16,422 nt of DNA from Planctomycetota bacterium (GTDB taxonomy: Bacteria > Planctomycetota > Brocadiia > JAJRTI01): positions 1 through 16,422 of the forward strand of contig JAJRTI010000111.1 of NCBI GenBank assembly GCA_024278415.1, in the 5' to 3' direction. Under the pieces are notes generated by a model, which was not told where the DNA came from, did not search any database, and was given only the letters and a program-made list of their open reading frames with translations. Below, in pieces: positions 4,990 through 12,400 of this stretch; position 1 is the stretch's first letter, and each line of letters begins with the position of its first letter. A program made the translations under genes and the position numbers.

Positions 4990-7900
4990 TCAGTCGAACG
5001 GCCCGCGAAGCTTCGTGAACGGGATCACTTCGCTAGCGATCGGCGGAGCGTTCGCGCCAGGGCCAACCGCGACCACGATTTCGTAGTCGCCTTCAGGTAG
5101 GCCTGAGACATTGATGCGGCCGGCGAGCCGGTCCCCGGCGATGGGCGACGCAGTGTGTGTGCGCAAAGAGGCGTCCGCACCAGGCTTGCGCAGTGCGACC
5201 GTGACCGCTCCGGCCTTGGCCACATCGCGGCTGAGCGCGAGCGCGAGGTCGAGCCGCGCCCAGGCGTCGTTGAGGTAGTAGACCTGCCGGCCCAAGCGCA
5301 CACTCATGGCCGGCTCGACTGCGCGCGTGAGTTCGTACTGGCCCACGCGCTTGTTTGCGGTGGTGTCGATCAACTCGAAGCGCAGGCGCACCGGCGCGTC
5401 GGCTGTGTCGACCAAGTAGCGCAATGACAGCTCGCGGGTTGCGCCAGGCGCGAGCGCGAACGGCAACGAGTGCGACGCACCGGCCGGCGAGCCCTTCTGC
5501 GACCACGCGAGCCGCGCAACGAAAGCGCCCGGTTTGCCGAGCCCATTGATGACGGTCGCGCTCAACGCGCATTCGCCCAGCATGACCCTGCCGGCGTCGA
5601 TGCGTTGGATAAAGCTGCCGCCGATGCGCGCCACGCCAAACTTGCTGGGCTGCCGGAACGCACCGCCGGTGGGCCGCCACGCGGACAGTTCGAGCGTCTC
5701 CAGGGGCCGGCGCTCGCGGCACAGGTTCAAGCCGAACGCGTTGCCGGTGAGGCCGAGATCCCGCTTGGGAATCGCCAGCTCGACGAACCACGCGGCCTTG
5801 CCGACCCTGGCCGCGGCCTTGGACTTGGCGCGCCAGCGCGGATTGTCAGAGTCGGCCCAAAGCTGCGTACTGAGCGAGTTCACCACGATCTGCTTGCAGG
5901 TGCGCCGGTCGAGGTTCGCGTCGATAAACACCTCCACGCAATCGTCCTCCCAGACCTTGCCGTTGTCTTGCGTCACGTTTGCGGTCATGTGCCGCACGTT
6001 GTTCTCGTGGCACTTGAACGCGATGTAGAGATTCGCCGCGTCCGCGCAGATCCACGCCTCGGTCTGCTGCTGCGGCTCGCCGCCCTTGATGAGCGAGAAC
6101 CGCTCGATGTGGGTCGCCTGCCTCCATGCCGCGTCGCCGAGGTCGCCATCGATGACCGGCGCCCGCTCGACGATGGGCACGCCGATCTGCTCGACCACGA
6201 CCGGCGCGGGCTTCGCCGTCTTGGGTGTGGACTGCCATTCGAGTTGGGCGAACGCGCCCTGCGCGCTTTCGACCGCGGCCTGCCGCGGGGGTTCGGCTGG
6301 GAATTCGCCGAGCGCTGCCATGATCTCAAGCGTCGCTTGGGCCATGCGCCAGCGCGCGAGGTCGTATGCCGCAAAGTCCCAGCCGTTGGGCAGCTTCAAT
6401 GTGCCGGTAATGAACTTGCGTGCCTTGCCGCCCTGCTTCTCCGTGCGCAGCGTGGTCCACCGCGCGCGATTGCGCACGCCTGGCGAATAGGCGATGGATT
6501 CCAAGACGCGCTTGAGCGTCTCGCTTCCCCGAACCGCCGCGCGGGCCGCCGCGGGGTTGCGGCTCCGGTTCGCCCGCCGGATCGCCTCCTCCAGCGTGCG
6601 CACGTACTTCGTGTCGTCCACGCCCTCGCGGAAGCCCTGCCACCCGGTCGACGGGCCGCCGACTTCGCCGTCGTACGCGGGGTACACGTGCATCCACGTG
6701 CCGGTCGTGTGGTCGAGGTCGTCGTACGGGCTGCCGCGCCAACTCATGTACGCCCAGTTGTAATACCCGCTGATGCCGGCCCGGTGTTGGAAGAAGCCCG
6801 CGGTGTAGCGCCCGACCTCGGGCCGATACGACTCGACGTCGCAGTTGTAGATCATGATGACGTGCCCGTCGCTCTTGGCCTGCGCGACCCGCGCGGGAGA
6901 GCCGATGCCGCCGTTGTAGTTCCACACGTCCGCATAGGGCCCGGCCTCGCGGTGGAAGTACGCGTCGCCCGGGCCGTCTTGCTCGGTGCGCATGCCGGGG
7001 ATCTGCTTGAGCAGCTTCAGCAGCGCGACGTTGCGGTCCTTGGCCGCGCGGTCTTGCCAGCCCGGCTCGTCGACGGGCTGCACGATCAGCTCCGGCCAGC
7101 CTCGCTCCTTGCACAGGGTCTGCATGCCGGTCCAAAACGCCTTGTACGCGGCCACGTACGCCGCGTCGAACGTGCGTTTGCTGTGCAGGCGTGCAAAGGC
7201 TTGGCCGCTATCCGCGAGCGCCACGAGCGGCGCAGGAAAGCCGAGGTCGCGATAGAGATCCATGAAGCGCTCCCACAACGACGAGCCGTCGAGGGCGAAC
7301 TCGACGCGGCCGCGCACGAGCTTCGCCTGGTCCACCGGGAAGCCCATGCAAAGGCCGACCGACGTTGCGCCGTGCGCGCGCATGTCGCGCATGTCGCGCT
7401 CCAGGAACTCCCGCGCTTGCTTCAATCCTTTGGCCAGCATCGGCCCGCGGTAGTAATCGCCCAGCATGATGTCCGCGGGCTCGACGAGCTTGAACGGCAG
7501 CACGCGGAGCTTGATGGGAAGCTTCGCGGCCGGCGCGGCGTCTGCCACGAATGTAACGACGCCTTCGTACACGCCCGGCGCGGCGTCGGCCGGCACGTGC
7601 ACGTCGAGCCAGAAGCGCTTGCTCTCGCCCTTGGCCACGTCGGCTGCGGGCCTGCGCTCCAAGAGCACCGGCATGTTCTTGATGTAATCCTTCGAGGAAT
7701 AGGTGACGCGCTTGTTCAGGCAACGCACCGGGTAAACGGCCACCTCGCTCGCCGGGATAAGGCCCCTGGGCCCGCGCAGGTCCGACACGGTGACCCGCGC
7801 CTGCTTGAGGCCGCGCAGCGCCCGTACGGCAAGCGTGATCGGCTCGTATTCGCCCTGCGCGGCGAACGCTGCCAGGGCGCCCTCGCGCTCGCCCGGCCGG

Positions 7901-8541
7901 GGCCGGCTGTTGGGGAAGACCACGTCGAGCCAGTGCCGGCGGAAGAGCACGTACCCGCGGCGTTGCTCCTCCGGCGTAGGCGCGAGCGCCGGCGCGGTTT
8001 CCTCGTAGATCAGCGGAGTGAAGCGCAGATCGAGCGTGGCGAAACGGAGGTTGTCGATGTAGAAGACCCGGTCCTCCCGCGGCTTGCTCGCGTAGGGATA
8101 GATGCGCGTGATTTTGGTCGTGCCCAGGTTGCTCTTGAGGCCCTTGATGTAGATCTCGTACGTGACCTTCTTGCGCGGGGCGATGTTGCGGCCGGCGAAC
8201 ATCTTCTGGCCGTTCGCGCCGTCGATGCGCATGGACAGATACTGGGCGCGTTGCATGGGGTTGTACACGTCAAACGCAATCACTTGATACGCGGCAAGAT
8301 CAGATTGCTTCGGCACGAACGACACGCCCGGCCACGTATCCTTCTGGCTGCCGGGCAGGAAGACCTTCACCGCGTACTGGCCCTGGGTGGCGTGCTCCTT
8401 CACACGCTCGACCTTTGCGCCTCCGCTGGGGCGCAGCGCCCACATATCGTCCGGCGTTTCGAACGAGGAGATGAGCTGCCCCTGCGCTGCCGTGCAGATG
8501 AGCATGAGGATGCCGGCTATGAACGCTTGTTGCTTGAGCAT
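4990..8541 (-). CDS. Secreted multidomain glycoside-hydrolase-like protein (DUF4091/GH123-like plus CBM9-like)
   Basis: An 1183-residue protein. Residues 1-21 are a signal peptide (KQQ, hydrophobic 'AFIAGILMLI', cleavage near 'TAAQG'), so it is exported. Residues about 23-170 resemble a carbohydrate-binding beta-sandwich ('GQYAVKVF', 'FYIDNLRF'). A beta-rich linker domain follows (about 220-350), then a TIM-barrel-like region (about 355-655). That region has 'VQPVDEPG' (487-494), where D491-E492 match the Asp-Glu pair of GH123-type enzymes, and 'GFREGVDDTKYVRTLEEAI' (636-654), the typical DUF4091 end. Residues about 788-975 form a CBM9-like domain ('PVIDGDLGDAAW', 'DDCVEVFIDA'). Residues 976-1183 are a further beta-rich tail. 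Likely role: cleaving glycans outside the cytoplasm; substrate unknown. AAGGA lies 9 nt before the start. It is the first gene of a minus-strand group with a sulfatase and an isomerase-like gene. A promoter-operator candidate is at 8627-8669. Confidence 0.83.
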   Translation of the reverse strand: MLKQQAFIAGILMLICTAAQGQLISSFETPDDMWALRPSGGAKVERVKEHATQGQYAVKVFLPGSQKDTWPGVSFVPKQSDLAAYQVIAFDVYNPMQRAQYLSMRIDGANGQKMFAGRNIAPRKKVTYEIYIKGLKSNLGTTKITRIYPYASKPREDRVFYIDNLRFATLDLRFTPLIYEETAPALAPTPEEQRRGYVLFRRHWLDVVFPNSRPRPGEREGALAAFAAQGEYEPITLAVRALRGLKQARVTVSDLRGPRGLIPASEVAVYPVRCLNKRVTYSSKDYIKNMPVLLERRPAADVAKGESKRFWLDVHVPADAAPGVYEGVVTFVADAAPAAKLPIKLRVLPFKLVEPADIMLGDYYRGPMLAKGLKQAREFLERDMRDMRAHGATSVGLCMGFPVDQAKLVRGRVEFALDGSSLWERFMDLYRDLGFPAPLVALADSGQAFARLHSKRTFDAAYVAAYKAFWTGMQTLCKERGWPELIVQPVDEPGWQDRAAKDRNVALLKLLKQIPGMRTEQDGPGDAYFHREAGPYADVWNYNGGIGSPARVAQAKSDGHVIMIYNCDVESYRPEVGRYTAGFFQHRAGISGYYNWAYMSWRGSPYDDLDHTTGTWMHVYPAYDGEVGGPSTGWQGFREGVDDTKYVRTLEEAIRRANRSRNPAAARAAVRGSETLKRVLESIAYSPGVRNRARWTTLRTEKQGGKARKFITGTLKLPNGWDFAAYDLARWRMAQATLEIMAALGEFPAEPPRQAAVESAQGAFAQLEWQSTPKTAKPAPVVVEQIGVPIVERAPVIDGDLGDAAWRQATHIERFSLIKGGEPQQQTEAWICADAANLYIAFKCHENNVRHMTANVTQDNGKVWEDDCVEVFIDANLDRRTCKQIVVNSLSTQLWADSDNPRWRAKSKAAARVGKAAWFVELAIPKRDLGLTGNAFGLNLCRERRPLETLELSAWRPTGGAFRQPSKFGVARIGGSFIQRIDAGRVMLGECALSATVINGLGKPGAFVARLAWSQKGSPAGASHSLPFALAPGATRELSLRYLVDTADAPVRLRFELIDTTANKRVGQYELTRAVEPAMSVRLGRQVYYLNDAWARLDLALALSRDVAKAGAVTVALRKPGADASLRTHTASPIAGDRLAGRINVSGLPEGDYEIVVAVGPGANAPPIASEVIPFTKLRGPFD

Positions 8542-8626
8542 CGATCAATGTCCTTGAGCTTGGCTTCTGTGCGAAGGCCCGCGCTTTAGCCTCTGCATGG
8601 GTTCTCGGATTGCAGCGCGCTCCGTG

Positions 8627-8653
8627 AGAGCGAGTTGTCAGTATACTCGCTCT
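8627..8653. promoter_or_regulatory. Candidate operator: perfect 9-bp inverted repeat over the -10
   Basis: AGAGCGAGT (8627-8635) and ACTCGCTCT (8645-8653) are perfect inverted repeats separated by 9 nt. Five of the six -10 bases of the proposed hydrolase promoter fall in the spacer and the sixth is the first base of the right arm. This is where a dimeric repressor could block transcription. No regulator gene is nearby. The alternative is another intergenic hairpin. Confidence 0.38.
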
Positions 8654-8669
8654 GGTCCCGGAGAGGCAA
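8640..8669 (-). promoter_or_regulatory. Candidate promoter of the secreted hydrolase gene
   Basis: On the minus strand TTGCCT (-35, plus 8664-8669, 4/6) and TATACT (-10, plus 8640-8645, 5/6) are 18 bp apart. Transcription would begin near 8633, with a leader of about 90 nt before the start at 8541. Confidence 0.38.
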
Positions 8670-8776
8670 CTTGTGCTGGGCCAGAGGCATTTGCTCTGTA
8701 AGCCTGCATCATGCCGTGGGACCGATCTGGGCCGGCGGGGCCGCAGGTAGCCGCCCCCAAAGGGGCAACGGTATCA

Positions 8777-8809
8777 GCCCAGGGTTGCGAGCGATTCGCT
8801 ACCCTGGGC
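8777..8809. repeat. GCCCAGGGT hairpin repeat
   Basis: GCCCAGGGT (8777-8785) pairs with ACCCTGGGC (8801-8809). After a T-T mismatch, GCGA (8787-8790) pairs with TCGC (8796-8799). A 14-base piece recurs in reverse orientation at 12-25. Similar sequence is, from memory, common between genes of planctomycete-type genomes. Confidence 0.65.
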
Positions 8810-8830
8810 ACGAAGATGCGTGAGTCCGAC

Positions 8831-8931
8831 GTTCCCTGAAAGGGAACCGGAAATGCCCGCGGCCCTCCCTGTTCCTCATGGACCGTTCTGCCGCGGGCGC
8901 CCCCGCGCGTAGCGCATCCCTTTCAGGGATG
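8831..8931. repeat. Large palindromic repeat bounded by CCCTGAAAGGG hairpins
   Basis: The outer ends are two hairpins in opposite orientation: GTTCCCT-GAA-AGGGAAC (8831-8847) and CATCCCT-TTC-AGGGATG (8915-8931). Between them GCCCGCGGC (8855-8863) pairs perfectly with GCCGCGGGC (8890-8898). The whole is a symmetrical element of about 100 bp, like two repeat units head to head. Confidence 0.65.
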
Positions 8932-9014
8932 TCGTGCGCGGAAGGTGCATGGCCCTCCCAAGGCAACCTCGCCAGTTCCCCCCCTTTCTGCAACAGCGTG
9001 TTCGGCAGAGGGAG

Positions 9015-9098
9015 AAACCACAGATATCCGCAGATGGAACTCGAGGCTCTCCCTTCCGATCAGCGTGATCTGTGGGCATCTGCGTCTATCTGTGTTTT
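9015..9098. repeat. Imperfect 21-nt inverted repeat (CACAGAT/ATCTGTG type)
   Basis: The arm at 9015-9035 (ending CGCAGAT) and the arm at 9078-9098 (starting ATCTGCG) match as inverted repeats at 18 of 21 positions. A further GATCTGTGG lies at 9067-9075. The enclosed 42 nt have no gene. Sequences of this CAGAT/ATCTG type occur between genes in many environmental bacterial genomes (recalled, not searched). Confidence 0.55.
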
Positions 9099-9131
9099 CC
9101 GCCTGCCGAGGCAAACGGCCTCGCTTGAAAG

Positions 9132-9263
9132 GTGGACGTAGCTGAGGACTTTGGCTACCGTGGTGCGAGTGGCATCCTCCAAGTTGTGAAACGACTGGAG
9201 CAAGCTGCGCGCGAGGACAAGGCCTTGGCCCGGGAGTTGGAGAGAATGAGGAAGGGCATGTAG
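9132..9263 (+). pseudogene. C-terminal relic of a probable transposase (HTH tail)
   Basis: From GTG at 9132 a 43-codon frame ends at TAG 9261-9263; a stop (9126-9128) lies two codons before. Its product contains 'FGYRGASGILQVVKRLEQ' followed by 'LARELERMRKGM'. It looks like the C-terminal helix-turn-helix plus charged helix at the end of many Y1-type (REP-associated) transposases and related DnaA-like tails. The catalytic region is missing, and the upstream DNA is repeat sequence, so this is best read as a truncated remnant. It is too short for firm assignment. A genuine 43-residue gene is possible, but its AAAGG lies too close to the GTG to be a normal ribosome binding site. Confidence 0.42.
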
Positions 9264-9277
9264 AGTTCGCCGCCCCC

Positions 9278-9306
9278 TTGCCAGCGTTGCAGAGCGCCAG
9301 TACAAT
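9278..9306 (+). promoter_or_regulatory. Good sigma-70 promoter for the DUF4175-like gene
   Basis: TTGCCA (9278-9283, 5/6), a 17-bp spacer and TACAAT (9301-9306, 5/6). Transcription would start near 9313, giving a leader of about 92 nt. The leader contains the hairpin GCATGC-TGGC-GCATGC (9355-9370). GGAG at 9395-9398 is the ribosome binding site. Confidence 0.55.
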
Positions 9307-9404
9307 ACAAAACATGCTTTTGTTGGGCTAACGCCGCTTTCCGCCGCCTTCGCCTGCATGCTGGCGCATGCGGCTACGCGCCGGTTCGGGAACTGGAGTC
9401 CCCC

Positions 9405-12400
9405 ATGACCACGAACGCCCTGTCCTCTCTGCTCGATCGCATTCAGCAGGTGCGGAGGCTGCGCTCCACGCGCTACCACATCATCTTCCTCTGCACGCTC
9501 ATCGGCATCTTCGGCTTCCTCTTCATCGCGTTCAGCGCGCTCGACATCGCGATCAAGCTCGATCCCGGCCCGCGCGCGGTCGCGTCCAGCGCGTGTCTGC
9601 TCGCGCTGATCGCCACGCTGTGGCGGCTCGTGGGCGTGGGTCTGCACGAGCGCCGCGAGGCCGCGCGGCTCGCGGCCGAAGTCGAGCGCATGAACCCCCA
9701 GGTTGAGACCGCGCTCAGCACGTCCATCGAGTTCGGATCCGACCCGGAGCGCACGGAGAGGCTCTCGTCCCAGCCGATCGTGGACGCGCTGGTGGAGGAC
9801 ACGGAGCAGCGCGCGGCGGCGGTGAACTTCCTCGCCGCGGTGAATTGGCGCCGCGCCCAGGCCGCGGCCGTGTGGCTTCTCATCATCGTCGGCGTGTGCG
9901 GCTTCTACAGCATCGAGTACGCGCGCCTGGCGCGGCTCACGTTCCTGCGCATGGTGCAGCCGTGGAAGCCGCTCCCCGCACCGACGCTCACCTTGGCCGA
10001 CGTGAGCCCCGGCGACTGCGAAGTGCGCAAGCTCGGCAATTTGTCCGTCAGCGCGCACCTCGAAGGCCGCATCCCGGAGGAGGCCCGCATCCAGTACGGC
10101 GCGGTCGCGTCGCCTGACGAGACGCCGAAGGAACTGCACAACGAGCCCATGACGCGGCGCAAGGCCGACCACTACACGTTCCAGTTCAGCCGCCTCACGG
10201 ACAGCCTCAAGTTCCGCGTCCTCGCGGGCGACTTCCGCAGCCAGTTCTACTACGTAGACGTGTTCGAGGTGCCGCGCATCGTGCGCATCAACATGACGTT
10301 GACCTATCCCGAATACTGCGGCCTGGAGCCGAAGGAACTCAAGGACTCGATCGGCCCCATCACCGCGTTGCGCGGCACGCGCGTGCGCATCCAGGCGTTC
10401 GCCAACAAGAAGCTGCGCCGCGCGGGCGTGCGCTTCCACAAGGGCGCGCCGAACTTCGTGGCCGCGACGCTGCCGGCCGACGACGAGATGGCCGTCGAGT
10501 TCACGATTACCCAGAACGACCGCTACAAGATCTGGCTCGCGGACGCCAAGGGCCGCGTGAACGAAGACGCGGTCTTCTACACGATCAAGGCGCTCGACGA
10601 CGAACGGCCCAAGGTCGTGCTCAAGCGGCCCAAGAAGGATCTCAAGGCGCGCAAGACGACTGAAGTGAACCTCGAAATCGAGGCCAGCGACGACTACGGC
10701 ATCAGCAGCGTCGGCATCGCGTACAAGATCAAGACCGACGCGGAGCAAGTCGTCACCATCGACGAGTTCAAGCGGCGCATGCGCGAGGCCAAGTCCATGG
10801 ACACGCTGTTCCTGGAGGAGATGGGCCTCGCCGACACAGACATTGTGACGTATTACGCGTTCGCCATGGACAACGACACCGTGAGCGGGCCCAAGGTGGG
10901 CCGCTCGGCGCTGCATTTCATTGAAATCTCGCCGTACGCCATGCAATACAAGAAGGACGAGAAGAAGGGCGGCGCCGGGAAGAAGAAAGACGAGGGAGAC
11001 AAGGAGTTCATCCCCAAGCTCGACGACGTGATCAAGAAGCAGAAGAAGCTGCTCGCCGACACCTTTGGCCTGAATAGCACGCTCAAACGCCTGCTCACCG
11101 ACGAGCAGAGCGCGCAGATCATGAACCTGGGCTCGAAGCAGGAGAAACTGCGGAACAATACGGAGCAACTCGCGCGCCGGCTCATGCAGAACCTCATGAA
11201 GCTCGGCCTGAGCAAGCAGATCGACCGCGCCGAACACCTCGTGCGCAGCACAAACGAGATGGGCCTGGCGTCGTACCTCTTGAGCGACCTCAAGAGCTTC
11301 AGCGCGGTCAAATACGAAAACACCGCGCTCTACCACCTCTACCGCGCCAAGCGCGACCTCATCAAGCTGATCCAGGAGACCAAAGACCCGGAGATGCGCA
11401 AGAAGCTGGAGCAGGCGCTCCAAGGCGCGGCCAAGGATCAGCAAGAGGATGAGCAAAAGAAGGAAGAGCAGGACATCGAGGAGCTGCGCCAGCAGGCCAA
11501 GCAGATCGAGCGCATGCGCGACCAGCAGAAGAAGCTCAACGAGCAACTCGAGAAGCTCGCGGCGAAGAAACTGCGCGAGCAGACGCAGAAGAAAGAGAAG
11601 GGCGACAGCACGCCCAAGCAGAACGGCCAGCAAGCGCCCGAACCCGGCCAAGTCGCTAAAAAGCAGAGCCAGCTTAGCGACAAGGCCGAGCAGAAAGCGC
11701 AACAACTCGCCCAGCAAGCCCAGCAGTCTGAGCGCCTGCCCATCAACCCCGCAGAGGATATGGCCCGCGCAGCGAACGAGATGAAGGATACGGCCAAGGC
11801 GCTCCAGAAGGACAAGCAAGACGAGGCCCGCGACCGCGGCAAGAAAGCCGACCAGCACATGAAGAAGGCCCTGCGCGAGATCAAACGCGCGATGGAGCGC
11901 TCACTCGCACAGCAGCTCAAAGACGCCGCCAAGCAAGCCCGCGAACTCGCAGACAAACAGAAGCAACTGCGCGAGGAAACCCAGCAGGCCGCCAAGGCGC
12001 CCCAACAGCCACAGCAACAGCAAACGCAGCCCAAGCAAGGCCAGCCAAACCAGCAGCAGGCGCAGGCGAAGAACGGGCAGCAGCAACAGCAGCAAGCCCA
12101 AGCCAAAGGCGGCCAGCAGCAACAAAACCAACAGCAACAGCAAGCCAAGGCCCAGAGCGGGCAGCGCCAGAAGGATCAGCAACAGCAACAGGCCGGCGGA
12201 CAGGGCAAGCCGCAAGACAAGAAACAAGAGCAGAAGCCACAACGCGGCGGAGAGCAACAAGAACAGAAGCTTGCTAAACGCAAGGGTGACAAGGCCGCCG
12301 CAGAGGCTATGCGCAAGCAGTTAGAAGAAACCGCCAAGGCTGAGGCACAGAAGACGCCCGAAGCCCTGGCGAAACGACAGGAGAACCTGCGCCGCGACCT

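Larger units (their letters stand above)
8542..9404. other. Long intergenic region between divergent genes
   Basis: These 863 bp separate the minus-strand hydrolase gene from the plus-strand DUF4175-like gene. Working left to right: promoter and operator candidate (8627-8669), repeat hairpins (8777-8809, 8831-8931), an inverted CAGAT-rich repeat (9015-9098), a transposase relic (9132-9263) and a promoter (9278-9306). The stretch 8670-8776 shows nothing I can name beyond GC-rich repeat-like sequence. Short open frames here run through repeats and are not supported. Confidence 0.75.

Noticed and set aside
5470..8589. Open frame of 1039 codons on the plus strand
   Set aside because: It lies antisense to the secreted hydrolase gene, is rich in Arg/Ala/Gly/His without any domain, and reflects high GC at third codon positions of the real gene.
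8670..8776. A small RNA or tRNA gene in the long intergenic region
   Set aside because: No tRNA-like arms, T-loop consensus or terminator were seen.
9060..11858. Open frame of 932 codons on the minus strand
   Set aside because: It is antisense to the DUF4175-like gene. Its Leu-rich composition is the mirror of Glu/Lys/Gln codons and it runs through intergenic repeats and the promoter.
12000..12260. Tandem repeat or CRISPR-like array in the CAG/CAA-rich stretch
   Set aside because: It is in-frame Gln codons of the coiled-coil protein without regular repeat-spacer units.
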